This document shows positions 1 through 13,600 of a stretch of DNA of 64,000 nt, piece after piece. The position numbers and the translations under genes are program-made. A model generated the notes under the pieces. The model was not told the DNA's origin. It saw nothing but the letters and a program-made list of their open reading frames with translations, and made no database searches. Every line of letters starts with the position of its first letter. Position 1 is the first letter of the stretch. The stretch lies in NCBI GenBank assembly GCA_944474755.1, contig OX104113.1, forward strand, positions 48,933,644 through 48,997,643, read 5' to 3'. This DNA comes from Limnoperna fortunei (Eukaryota; Mollusca; Bivalvia; Mytilida; Modiolidae).

Positions 1-511
1 TGTCCAGAATAGTTTAAGGCATATTGAGAGTGTTAATCAGTTAGAGAGAATGTAAATAGTTATGAGTGGGTACATCATTAAGAAAAATTCATTAGTTGTG
101 ATCATCCATCATGGTATTTTATTCATATATCATACTGTTTATCTAACGTAAGTTTTTATGACTAATTATATTGTTTCTGGTTTTTATCTGTGGGAGTTTT
201 GTCATGTTACGTGGTGTATGGAAGGCAGAATCAAGAACAGTGCTGTTGACTGTTAGGTACTTAAACAGTAGTTTGTTTTACCTAAAATAATGTTATCCCT
301 TTCAATGGTTGTCACATTTACTTAATTGATCATTTCATTATATTCATTGGTAGCCATTTAACTTTTTCCTGGACTTGATTGAGTTAGGCAGGCACTGCTT
401 TCTGGTCTAGAAAATTCATGATTTTAACTGGGTTCTGGTTAGTCATTTCTATTTTTTTTCTTCTTTTTTCTTGTTGCCATTCTGGATTTGCTATTGCTCC
501 TTTCCTTTTTT
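1..511. other. Intergenic AT-rich sequence
   Basis: I see no gene, RNA or repeat structure in this stretch. A pyrimidine-rich run at about 448-512 leads directly into the dispersed repeat that begins at 512. All frames are broken by stops. Confidence 0.5.
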
Positions 512-1521
512 AGCTCACCTTGGCTGAAGGTCCATGTGAGCTTTTGCCATCACTTGGCGTCTGTCATCCGTCATCAATCATAGAAGTTTTCAAAATCTTC
601 CTCTCTGAAACCATTGGGCCAATTTTTTCAAACTTTACCACAATCATCTTTAGGATTCCTAGTTTCAAATTTGTATCCAGGGTGTTGATCAACAGACAAA
701 GATGACCACTGTTACTAAAAATAGAACATGGGTTTCAACACACGTTTTTTCCTCAATATCTCAAAAATTATAATACCCACAAAGAAAACCGTAACTTCAA
801 ATTGATCAGCACATTAAAGTCTACAATAGATGCTATTAGTGTGAAGTTGTGTGATGACTTCCTGCAGGAGTTATTGCCCTTTAATGATGATTTTTGACAA
901 AATTTTAAGTATTTACAATATAACTTCTAAACTATAAGAGCTAGAGTAAAACTGTAATTTGCAAAAATGATCAGTAATACAAGCCCTACAATTCAATTTA
1001 TTGGTCTGAAATTGTCAGATGACTCCATATAGGAGGTATTGCCTGTTAATAAACATTTTTAGTGAAATTTGTACTTTTTGCCCTGTAACTTAAATGCCAT
1101 AACAGCTAGATTGAAACTGTAAATTGCACAAATGATCAGCAAAGCAAGGCATACAAATCCTTGCTAGTCCAAAATTAGACGACTCTTTATAGGAGTTACT
1201 GCCATTTTAGTTATGAATTTGGACAAAATAATCAGTTTGCTGTGTTTTAAATTAATGTCTATAACACCCAGAGTAAAACTGTAAATTACTAATTTAACCT
1301 ACCTTAAGGATAAGGAATACAAATCATTTGATTTTCAGAAATTGTCTGATGGCACCTTATAAAAGTTGTTGTAATTGACCAAAATTTTTGAAGAAATGTT
1401 TAGTTTTTGCTCAGTAACTTAAACGCTAAAACAACTACTGTAGACTGAAAGTGTAAACTGCAAAGATTTAAATATAGTTAAAGTCATTTGTGTTCCAGGT
1501 GAGCGAGCTGGGAGCCTCTAG
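512..1521 (+). repeat. Dispersed bivalve-type repeat with four internal ~165-bp units
   Basis: The element opens with an AGCTCACC...ATGTGAGCT fold-back motif at about 512-542. It is followed by a block containing TCACTTGGCGTC and TCTCTGAAACCATTGGGCC, and closes with CCAGGTGAGCGAGCTGGGAG near 1495-1515. Between these, a unit recurs about four times, marked by 'aggagttattgcc'-like sites near 866, 1031, 1191 and 1361 and by 'actgtaaattgca ... atgatcag' blocks, so the period is about 160-170 bp. The architecture matches a repeat I remember as common in mussel and other bivalve DNA (recollection, not searched). The 61-codon open frame at 520-705 lies inside it and is probably not a gene. Confidence 0.7.
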
Positions 1522-4500
1522 TTCTCGTGTTGGTAGGATTGTTTCATTGTTATTTTTCATATTTGTATGTGTTGTTTGTTCACTGTTAAGTTTATTCAGT
1601 CATTTAATTCATGAATTCAGGTCATGTAATAGTTTAATAATATAGATATTAATAGTAACAAAACAATTGTATGCCACTATTTTTTAAGATATGAAAAAAT
1701 CTACAATAGAGTCTAGTCTGCTTTGTTCAATGAAAAAATCTTATGTTATGCTTCTAGGAAAACATTAAAAGTCAGCCATGACATTTGGCTTTCTGCATTA
1801 ATGATTCAGTGACATTGTAAACATATTTATTTATTTATTTACTTTGCTTATTTAAAAAATATATTAACTTTTTAAGGCATCAATAAAGCTTTAAATAGTA
1901 AAAAAGAAAAATACCAGTTATAAATTGTTCACATTTGATCAAAACAAATCAGTAAAATAAATCCTGATGGTGATTTCAAGGTAAAAGGAGCTGATAAATG
2001 TTATTTATTTATAGACATTAAAATAAATGTGAGATGTTTTGGGGGCATCAAACAACTGTTCTTAAAGTTGTTAAACTGATTTAAGGAAAACAGTTTCCAT
2101 TATTTAATGGGTTTTTTGACTGCATATGTTCAAAGCAACCAAATATTGACTTTTTTAGATATGAAAAAATGAAACGAGGTAAAACGTGCAATGGCAATAA
2201 TGAAATTTATTTTCTATATAAAATTTATTAAAATGAAAACCATTTTTGTTTTTTTTATCTGTATTATGGGAGGATGAAATGTATTTGAAAAACACAATTA
2301 ACAAATAATGATCATGAGCATTCATTACACCAGCTCACTCTATCCTACACTATTTATCTTTTTCTATCATAGCTCTAATGACAACAGGAGTAGAATTAAA
2401 ATGTTTGCGAATGTGTCATAATACACTGTCTAATTAGGTCTTGTGTCATGAGATCATCCAGGGTAAAACATAGTGATTTTGTGAATTAAATTAGTTTTAC
2501 CTATATTCCTTCTTTTAAGTCAAACCTTAGCCATTTCACACATTGTTTGTATGGTTGCCACTTTTAATTTTTAAATAAGAAAGGGACTAAAAATAGAATT
2601 TCTTTGACACAGTGACTTTTTTATCGAGTAAGTAATTCAGTTTTAAATGAATAGACCTTCAGCAGTTTATTATTAACTGTTACAGTTTGTATTTTTAAGA
2701 TTTTGAACCAGTTTCAGCTTTATATATTTTTTGAAGAAGAAAAAATTATAAACAGTACAGATTTGTACTTGATGATCATGTTAGTAAATAATTAAAGCTT
2801 TATGCTGATCATGCTTGTAAAAATCAGTATGCCCTTTGTCTGTCAACTACTTTGCTTTCTTATGTATAGTACTAGTATCTATAGCTTCTTGAGTTTTCTT
2901 GTAAAAAATTTTTTGTGTATATCTGAAAAAGAGACTGTACATGAATTTTTGTATTATAATACTAGTATTTGCTTTTTTTTTCTCTTTAGGGATATAGGGG
3001 ATGAATATTTGATAGTGAGCATTCCATTGTTTTTATCATTAGTATATATATTAATCACATTGATGGCTATTTTGTTGTTGTATATGTGCAGTTTTACACA
3101 ATCCCAAACACTTTAGAAAACAGATTATATATATTTCTCTTGGAGTACTTAGGAGTAACTTTGACAATATCATGGCTAATTGTCAATCAAAGTTAGTAAA
3201 AGTAAATTTGTTTTTGATTAATGCATTCCTTTTAAGTTAAATAATATTTGTTTATTTTATCTATAAAATCTTAACTAAAGGAAATGACTAACAATGTCTT
3301 CTATTCAAACAAATTATGTGCTTAATAGGCAGAATGAGTTATTATTTGTTTATACACATATGATGAATTTCTAAGAATTGTAATGTGTGAAAACACATAA
3401 GATGCATTTAATTTTTCTCTCTTATAAGTTAAGCATCATTTGAGATGTAAATATATTTTATTTAATTAACATATGCTTATAAATATATTTTAAATAACTT
3501 GATTTCACATTATAGAAAATGTTACTATTTATCATGGTTTGTACACGTATGTATGTTTGAAGAATGGATATTTGTGTAATACATGTGATCATAAAACTTC
3601 TGTTCAATTCTTTAGTTCACGTTTGTCAGAATAGTCTTGCAAGGTTTTTTGTCACTTGGTATTTACCTGTCACCAATGGTCTGCTAATAAAGCAATTGGG
3701 GTTATTGTTAAGACTATATTGCTTAACAATACATATTTTTTCAGCAATCAAATTTTAATATATAAATACAAGCAATGGACTAAATCACAATGTAAACTAT
3801 ATTTCTACAAGAAGGAAATTGAGATTTTCACATTTCATGTCCTGATAAAGTTCTTAGAATATATCTTCTCAATATATGCCACTGTTAAAATATTAATTAG
3901 TTTTAACAATCCATAAATACAATTTATACCGAACTAATCAACCAGAATTATTTTAGCTTCAAGTAACCTTCAATCTGAATTATTTGTAACTGAAAATCTG
4001 CACTGATATGATCGTTATCAGATTAATTCAACGATCTGACGGTTTTTCAAAAGAAGGTATGTATTTCCCATTGTGTCAGATGATAACCAATTATGAATGT
4101 TGTGGTCGTCAATCACATTTCGGCAAAAAAAACTATCATAAACATAAAACCATCATAAGCTGAATCTTGCATAATATATTTCTTATGTCAACCTGTTTTC
4201 AGACAGTTTTATGTACGAGTATGCCAAAAAGATTTAACAAAAAAACTATATTTATGGGTGGATTTTGGACAAATAAGCAATATTTCAAACTTAGTAGTGG
4301 TCATACTAGAGTATGACCATATCGATTCAATCTGTAAAGGTGTTTAAAATGAAGCCTTATGTACTTTCGTGATATGTGTCTTTGACCACATATTAAAAGG
4401 ATTCGTTCTTTCAACTGGATGCATTATGCTTGATGAAGATCGTCCAGAAAAAAACTCCCCTTAAGTTACGTGTATTTATATTCACCATGTCTCTGATCTT

Positions 4501-7500
4501 TGACACTGACCTCAGCAATAAATAAGCTTCTTTCTTTTAGTAACTGGTATACTTCTAATTTCCGCGATGATTTAACTGATGCATGGTTCAAACGATAATG
4601 CCAGAAAAATAACTTTGACCAAATATATAATAGAATGTTCTAAATTAGTATGTTTAGTGATTTTTTCCCTTTGTGCTCATGCCCTTTGAAATAAGCACTG
4701 AGGCCACAATTTGTTTTAGTTAAATACGTATATGCAATACTAACAAGCCAAGTTTCAATAAAATTCATTTTCGAATGTATTTGAGACTGTGTCATTTATC
4801 TTTAACTTCAAATCAGTTTTAATAAACAATATAGAAGACAGTATTTTAAACATTATTATGTTTTCCCATGAGTTAATTCAAAAATAAAATAAAACAAAAG
4901 AAAGTATAAATATTAAAACATATTTCAAAATAAAACAAAATGATCTTTTACCATTTACATATATAAAGCGGCGTCCATGTACAATATTTTATTTCTTGTT
5001 CTTCCACTGCAAATGTTTTTAATGAACTGATAAAAAATAGGAATTTTACAATATTATGTACCAGTTTTATTTACATCACCGATGGCAGGACGTCAATTTA
5101 GAGACAAACAGCGTAGTACGCTACCCGACCCTGAGAAAGCTTAATTTGTAATTACTGTTTCTTAAGAAACTTTTTCGAGCAAACTTTTATTGTTTTGATC
5201 GCTGGTTAAACCATTTATTGCTGGTTGAAATGTAATCATAACAGTCATTGAAATCTCCAACGATGACATATGTAACCTTAAATGCGTAACGCTAGGAGAT
5301 TTGCTAATATGTAATTCAATTCATGTTATTAGGGTGGTCTGTTAGTAGTAAGTAAAACTAGGGCATGTTAATTATGGTTGCAATAGCTTTATTAGTTCTC
5401 GAAAAACATGATATGATAATGCTGTTAATTTGACCTTGTTTGTCTCCACCTTTGCCAATGGATTATACTTTGAGTTGATTCATTTATGTTTTGCTGTTGG
5501 CATTATACAAGACATTAAAGTGTGTAGTAATATTAGCAGCAGTGTTTGTTAGTAATGCCCTTATCAGAAAGATTATACTGTCCGTTTGTTAAACATCAGA
5601 AGATGTAGTAGCCCGGCCCCTGTACAGTGTTTGTAATGTAATGCAAAACAAATTGTATGTACTTTACTATTAGAACTGTTGGTCCAGTGGAATAGCAATC
5701 TGATTTCTGAACAAACTGGTAATTTCACGGTTCCTGCATAGGAGTTATAATTTATATGACATGTTAGAACCTCGGGTAAAAATATCAAATTAATATAGTT
5801 TTTGCCTACATTTAGGTATATAAATACCAGATTTGTGCTGCTAATCTTTCTGCTGAAGATACTGTTGGATTTATTCGGCTGGAATTTGCTATGCTTTTAT
5901 TCGAATGTTTTTATTGTTTATGGTTTTTGCGTATTAGTTCTTGTGACTAGTATTAATCTAATTTTGTTGTTAATTTTGATTATCTTATTGCAGCTTGCAT
6001 AAACCAAGCCCCTTATCAAAGATTTTTCCGAAACATAGGTTGATTAATATTCGATGACGTTAGAAAACTATTTAATACCTTTATTATGTAGTTTTTAAAG
6101 ATTTGGTGCCACGTGGTATTTTCCTTGTATGGATGTCATCTAAATAATATCATTATCATTAAAACCAGATTTTCTGCGAAGTAGGCTAAAATAGCTCATT
6201 GTATTGTAATATTTAGCAATTTGTTATTTAGTTTTATTGTGACATAAATCTGACCATAAGGTGCATCTAAATATACAATGTAGTAACTATCATATGCAAA
6301 TACTCATTTTATGAAGACTGTGCATTTCTTAAATTTAATTATCATTTTTTAGTAAACGATTCAGCCATGTACAATAGACACCATGCTTAGTATAATTGTC
6401 AATATATGTATGAAGCAAGACTAAAAATTTCAAGTTTTATATGTTACTGTATTAAAATTAGTTCAAATAACGTCGACCAAGAAGGTCAAGTTTATAGAGG
6501 GGTTCGTGTTGTTCATCTGTTGTGGTTTTGTTTGCTGTCTTTGTCGTTCTTTTTGAATGTTTACCACGTGTTTCTCTTTTAATATTTAGCTATCCCGTTT
6601 AAGCATCTCTTGCTATTTTCGCCCTGTGTTTTGGGAGAACATAGGATAAACAACAAAACCCGTCAGACATATAAACAATAAATTTGGCAATTGAAAATTT
6701 GAAAAAAAATAACAAAAGCACATAATTGCTTGGTTCCACAATTTTAAATGTCAGCATATATTTTATGCAATTTTCTCTGTTGTTAGAAGTTACTCGTGTG
6801 TGTATCGTATTTTAAAATAAAAAAGTTTAAAAAAGTCGACATGTTTTTTGTTCCGAATTTCGCATTTTCTCATTTCCATTTTTAATTATTTAATGTCTAC
6901 TCACGGACTTCCCTTTTATGAAGGCAGTCAGGAGTACCTAGCGAGTTGAAATATACTTTTAAATCTTAAGTTTGAAAACTAACATTTTTTATTACAACTA
7001 TATTTTTTCAAGTCTCGGTTTATTAAAAAGTTAATTTTCAATGAAAATCAAATTACAGAAATTATTTGTTGGATGTCTTATTAAAATTAAATTTAATCAT
7101 TAACTTAACAGTTTCTTTTACAGTATAGACTGTTAAAATATCTCGGCATAATAAAGAACATGATACATGACAAATAAAGTACACCCATGTAACATGTAAA
7201 TTGAATCATCCGGGTAATATTAATATTTGCCATAATAAGTTAACATGGACATCTTTAAAATAATCTATTCATTACTGAGCGTATATAGATAAGTTACTGA
7301 GATTATTTAAGAAGTCGAAATCCATTCCAGATATCATATGCAGACTTAAACAAGACTACACAACAACAAGCAAAATGTAATAAAGCAAAAACAAAAAATA
7401 GAAAAGCTGAAAGCATGCACAAAGCCCGACTTCACAACTGCTTATTGTTTGCGTCTTTGTAGTATCAACAGAAAGTGTGGTTGAATAGCAGATACTGTGA

Positions 7501-8687
7501 AGTACGAAATCTTACTGCGTGCCAGCGGTTTTGTTTACCTTTGTTAGACACTCGTTAATTTCTGTATAAGACTTCTTTGTACTTCTGCAAAGTGAATGAT
7601 GTAATGTCGGTTGTATATTAGTTCTACATGATATGTCTGATCATTATAGATATCAACCTAACATTTCCTTTGCAAATAAGTCTTCCCTTGCGAAAAGCTG
7701 CTGTGTTGTTTCTGAACAGATGCTTTATGATTCTACTGCATTAATAGATTACGTAATTCGACTTAAAAAGAGGTAGAGCTTTTTTAACACTTCCGACGTC
7801 TTCCGTTGTTGCAGTAACTTTAAGTGAAATAAAAACAATGCAAAATGTAAACACCTGTCACTAAGACTTAACATCTCCATTAAAATATTTCATTTTTTTT
7901 AAGATTTCATTCAGATATATTCAATTCTTTTGAGCGCCTGGAACTTTATGCTTTCTTTGTAAACCCATCAGAGGGTATACATTTTGTTAAGTAGGATACT
8001 TAAACAATAAGGAGCAAAATAAGATATTTGTCTTGATCATAGTATACAATTTATTATTTTTTAATTGTGTCAAAGTACGTAGTTCAATCATTGGTGCAAA
8101 TATATATGAGACATTTATATTTATAAGGCGAGCTAAAGTATTTATCAGTTGAATGGCGCTATTTTCTGTTGCATAAAATTTTCCTGTGCAATCTAAACCA
8201 TAAAAATTCAGCAATTGTACCAAAGTTGTGAAATGAAATGCATTGCAAATGTAATGAGAATATCTACTTTAGAGCGATACATTTATCAAAAAGGCATATA
8301 ATTCATCCGGGGACAAAGAAATCAATAGGCAAAGACAATAAAAACAACTATGTTATATTTGTTGTAATATCTAGTGTAAGAATAGTGTATTATAGATATT
8401 TAATCGTTGAAAAGCCATTTTTGGACATATATTATATCACATATAATTATAAGAGATTTTTAAGTAAAACAGGCGAATTTGCATTTTAAGGTGTTTGATA
8501 TATACCAGTTCATTTATGCTACTTATATATAGAAAGGTATAGGAGTCAGTAAGTTTTAATCCCATTATTTTTCATGCTCAGTTAATGTATCATTTATTAA
8601 TTACCATTGTTTCATGAAATATAAGCTTAGAAATGCAAACAAATGATTATTTATCTGTTCGTCAAGTAGTGTCTTACTTCGCGTATT
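1522..8687. other. Intergenic AT-rich sequence, no gene seen
   Basis: About 7 kb of AT-rich DNA with only short open frames (up to 104 codons at 2802-3116, T-rich and hydrophobic, not protein-like). Small structures seen are a 9-bp inverted repeat with a 2-nt spacer at 4297-4316 (GGTCATACT/AGTATGACC) and a T/G-rich block at about 6490-6640 starting GGGGTTCGTGTTG. That block may be a diverged copy of another dispersed mussel-type repeat. No splice-linked exon chain could be built on either strand. Confidence 0.45.
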
Positions 8688-8842
8688 GGCGGCCATGGTA
8701 GCCAAGTGGTTAAGGTAGGTTGTCTACTATTGATCACGTGGTTTCTCAACACTGACACTGAGGGTTCGAGTCGCACTGCGGACATGGTGAGCTCAACTCC
8801 AATCTTAATTGACAAGGACTGTCAGTTTTTCCTGGAAGAACA
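8688..8842 (+). mobile_element. tRNA-derived SINE, 5' part (truncated copy)
   Basis: This is a 5'-portion copy of the SINE seen complete at 49617-49880. It has a polymerase III box A-like sequence (TAGCCAAGTGG) at about 8700-8710 and a box B-like sequence (GGTTCGAGTCG) about 50 bases further on. These are followed by the shared body containing CTCCAATCTTAATTGACAAG. Similarity stops in the CAGTTTTTCCTGGAAGA segment, so the 3' half is missing. It is a retroposed sequence and not a functional tRNA gene: the cloverleaf 3' half is degraded and it continues into SINE body. Confidence 0.8.
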
Positions 8843-10522
8843 AAGAACACATAATTTATTTAATAATTAAAATCTAGAGACTAAGTATGATAAATAATAA
8901 GACAAACAGTAAGAATTTTTACCACAATGGGATTCCCTGTGTCAACGCAAATCATATATATACACACACGTATTTGAACATAACATGATCATTCGACACT
9001 CCGTTTTGTAAAAATCCGACCCTCTACGGTTTTATATACTTAACTAGACAAAACACATGAGATATGGAAAGAATACTTTTAAAGCTGAAGTTGTCCAAAT
9101 CAATCAACAAGCACAGTTATATCATATGTAATAAATTAAGTTTAGTTTAAGCTGTGAAAAAATACTTTGCAAAATCTGTAGATTGTTTATTGTGTATAGC
9201 AAGCATTTAATGGTTTTAATGCCTTTGGTTTGTTCAGACAACCTCTTAATAGACAATGTAATCTGTTGCTTTCTATCACTCTTACCAACAACTATAATAG
9301 GTGGTTAAAATGTGTCTAAAATAAAAAAAAGTTGTCCACGAGTTTTAATGTTTCGAATCTCTAAGATATACACCAGGATATAATGGAATTGCACTGTATA
9401 TAGCTTTTCTTTTAAGATGACCGGAAACTAACACATAGGAATGTATCAAGCAAATTATTCCGCTAATCAATAAGTTTTTCCTGTGACATACAATGTAAGT
9501 TTCAGATCCAAAAGATATGTCTTTTACCTCCAGGACTTCAGTCTTCTGGTAATCTTTATCGTTACTGATGATGCGATATCGATTTCAATGAAATCAATTC
9601 AGTCTTGTGTATTACACTGTTGTTGAAGGAGCTTAATACAGATATGCACAGATTATTTTCAATTATAAACAACAGGTAAGTCTTTATTTTTACATTTACG
9701 GCAAAATATGAGATTTCCAAGAACATCATGTTGATTTGCTTTAAGAGCAAATTATTGTTTCTGTTTATGTATATTTTTTATAGCAATGTCAAATCTATGC
9801 CAGAAAGCTTTAGTGCATTTGCTGATTTTTTTCTGTTTAACAGTAAAATAAAAATAAATAGATGTCATCAGCTGTACGCCGTCCCTCAATAGATGCGTTT
9901 GGATGTGTAAATACATAATTACTGTCCATCTGATGCCGAAATACCGTTTGAGAAAGAGCCAAACTCTTAACACATTAACGCTGGTTACGACCTGTACACA
10001 GGTGGCTGGCTGCTCAACTGTCGTGCTCTATACTTTGTACTATTTTTGTCTGAACACTTGCGCATTCCCTTGCTGTTATTTGCTATACATATAATTACAT
10101 TTTTGTTACCTTATGCTCATTCTTAATACAGCATTGGTCCATTCTATTTCCTATTATAGAGATACCTACTCATTCATTTATTGTTTGTTTTCTTGTTCGG
10201 CCGTGGAAATAGATGAAAAATGACGAACGACGGCAAACATCAAGCAATAAGTCATTTTTAAAGGATACGATTATTTATCTTTACATGGCTGTAACTCTAG
10301 CTTGATTTCTGATTTAGAATGATAGTTTTAAATTGTTTGTGTACATGCTACATGGAAACAATTAGATAGAAAAAATACTAAATATGATCTATAATATATA
10401 TTTCTTTTTGTAAGTTATTTTCATTGACCTCATTTTTTTATTGACTTTTTACTTTACTTCCAAAGTGGCACTATTTCTTTGCTAATTTTTTGATAATTAA
10501 AAAATTAAAAAATTTAAAAAAA
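8843..10522. other. Intergenic AT-rich sequence
   Basis: No gene or transposon is supported here. Short overlapping open frames on both strands (9562-10094) have AT-driven composition and no recognisable domain. Confidence 0.4.
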
Positions 10523-10650
10523 CAATACAACTTAGTGACAGAGAATGGGGAATTCTCATAATATCTTAACTGAAAAAAATTAAAAAATAAAAAAAAAAAC
10601 AATACAACTTAGTAACAGAGAATGGGGAATTCTCATAATATCTTAACTGA
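10523..10650 (+). repeat. Tandem duplication, ~77-bp period
   Basis: A segment starting CAATACAACTTAGT, followed by ACAGAGAATGGGGAATTC and TCATAATATCTTAACTGA, occurs at 10523 and again at 10600. The copies are separated by an A-rich linker and differ at about one base in the shared part, so the duplication is recent or slippage-prone. Confidence 0.85.
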
Positions 10651-13600
10651 AAAAAAATTTCATAAAAAATGTACATACGATAATGCATCCTGTCATATTC
10701 TAATTAATTTTAAATCTGACTATCTCGTAAATAAAGGATTACGCCAGTCTAACAATAAGCATTGTTCATTAATGACATTGTGTTGTTGTCAAGTTCATGT
10801 GAGATTTGTTAGTTAAGTTAATGTATTCAATAACCATTCGTCTTTTGAATATGGAAAATATAATTATGTGTCCATCGAAAGGAATAATCGCTATATGTTG
10901 TTGCTTAATTACAATGGCACTGGGAGAATTAATTGCAAGAAAATCGATGCCCACTATCAACGCAGTACATAATTGTATCGTATATCACGTGTAACAGGCT
11001 CGTTACAAACAAATAACTTAGACCGGAAATTATGACTAGATTTAAACCTCGACAACAGCATAAATGATTTAAAACAAGATCCTAAAGCAGTATCATGAAT
11101 ACCAATTTATGTCCAGAATAATAGATAAGGAGAACTTTATTGTGATCGAAACTGCGTGGCAAGGTTGTGTTTTGAGACAAGTTCCGTTTTTCTCAGGATT
11201 TGCGCTTATTTGTTACTCTCTTATATCCATCGCTATATGTTTTCTGATTTTATGCGACGCCAACAAAATGTCAGTCTAGGTTTATTTCCAATTAAAGGAA
11301 AATATTACACAATATAAGGCAAAAAATAATTCTTTTTAGATTTACGGTTATATAAAAATGCTTCACAAAATATTATCAGACAATTTGGGACACAACTTAA
11401 TATTGTTATCTGCGTATTTTTGTAAAAGCCTGGTTGTCTAAATTCCCTGCGCTGATACTAAAGAGCATGATGTTACTACAATGTAATTGTATGATATTAC
11501 ATGTTTAGCAGTATCAAAAGTGTACAGAAAAATATATAAAATACACAAATTCTATGTTCCATGCTCTGAATACTATGTTGTGATGCAAATAAATGAAACT
11601 TGACATTGTACACATTTTGCTTTGTCGTATGCCCAGTTATTAATTTATAGCTATATTCTAAATGCAATTGTTAGTAGAACACGACTTTTCGTTGAAGAGA
11701 CTTCTCTGCCGACGAAGTCAGCCCGATCATTGTATTTCTTAGCCCTGTCTATCCACACTAATGCTAGTTTAAAAAAAATTTTCGATCCAGGGTTAACTAC
11801 CTTCTCGTATAGATGTATTAGAAACAGTTTAGTTGTTAGTGTTTGACGTGATTCTAATGGACAAGAAATCGACACAAATGAGTCTCCGACAGCCGTGTTG
11901 AATCATTCATAATGAGAGTTGAGTTTGGACGAACTTAATATCAAGTACTAGTATCAACATTTTTATTCCTGTAGTATATATTCTTTTTAGCTCGGATATT
12001 AATAAATTAGAGCTTTACCGGAAGAAAAACCTAACATTGATTGTGGTTTAGTTGAGTTCATTAGTTGTTTTAACAAAAATTAAAGTTTAAAGTATTCTGA
12101 TTAATTGCATTGAAATAGAGATACTGCTACATGAGTAAACTTTGATAACAAGATTATAGCTCAGTGTTTTCAAATTTCAAAAATTTGCAAAACGTTGTCA
12201 AATAGAAACTCGTTGATCGGGAAACTCTCAAATTAATAGACACATATCTTCCTTAAAAGTGAATACTGTGATCCAAATCCATTTTCTTTAACTTGTGTAA
12301 AAATAAATCTTCATAATTCATTTTCAGTCTTGTTAACAACATTTTCAGGGGTTGTGTTATCAAGAAATTGTTGCTGTATGTACAATTTTTGCTGCTGTGT
12401 AATTTAAATAACTGCATAAAAGGATTTTTTTTGGTTTTAAAGAACATTTTTAACAATTCATATTTTTTGCAAAATAATTGAGGCTTATTTTTTGTTTTTA
12501 CAACCTAGCAGTAAACACAAATCTTTTTGAAATATATTCATGTATTGTTTCTTTGATATTTGTAACTCTAATATAACTTTCAGCTGTTAATATTCCATTT
12601 GTATAATCCGTCCAAGGAATGTAACTTATTGGTTACGTCAGTTTGACGTCTAAAATGACTGACAAAAATTCCATAAATTGACAAGAAATCGATCATGTTG
12701 TGCCGTTTTCCACAATTATAGAAATTAACATAACAATTGATTCCCTCAGGGTTTAAAGACAAAAACTTTGGAACGACTTATGGAAAAAATTCTATCTTTT
12801 CATATCACCCATGTTGCTATTCTCTGCTGGTTCACTTTCACTCGATAGAATCAGCATCGGTTAGAATTTGCAAAAATACCTGACAGCGAATACGCAATTG
12901 TTATTTTCTTTGATGACAAAGTTATTTGAAACGGATTGGCTCTTGAAATGAGAATGATGAGCCCAAAACCATACACATAAACATCGACTTTGAATGCGCC
13001 TGAACTTGTTAACATATATTGTTGAAAGATTTTGGCTGGTTTTTAAATTCGTAATAACAGCAAGCCAGTTTTATATGTTTCTATTTCAATAGGTGTCCGT
13101 AACTGATTGAGTTTGATGATATCCATTAAATACAAAAAATTATATAGTTTATGTTGTAAACTCATATGAAACATCCATAAATAACATATATAATATTATG
13201 TTGAAATCATTTCAATCATAATAAATGCATGAACTTTAATTTTCAGTTGAAAGTAGCAAGAAAGGAAAGTTACTTTAACACAAATTTTTGAACCTGTAGT
13301 CCCATATTGTTGTGTAGCATTGTTACATAGATGTGATTTTAATCAATCAAATAATATAGAATTCAATAGTTATTTGTTTTTGTTAAGTGATATTTAATGA
13401 GAAATAGACATCAGAGAGTCATAGGAATACAAACATCGAGCGACATTCTTAATTCATTTAGAAACAGAACGAAATGATTAATGCAGCTTGTTTGTCAGTC
13501 TAACATATAAGCTCTGTTTAATGATTATACATAATTTGATTTTTGTTGCCGTTTAAATTCCATTACTGGTAATTCAATTGCGTTCATTTCATATAATTTT

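Noticed and set aside
520..705. 61-codon open frame near the left end
   Set aside because: It lies wholly inside the dispersed repeat at 512-1521 and shows no protein-like conservation signal.
2802..3116. 104-codon plus-strand hydrophobic frame
   Set aside because: T-rich composition and low complexity; no supporting structure.
8691..8770. Possible tRNA gene (box A and box B present)
   Set aside because: The cloverleaf cannot be completed and the sequence continues into the SINE body shared with other copies.
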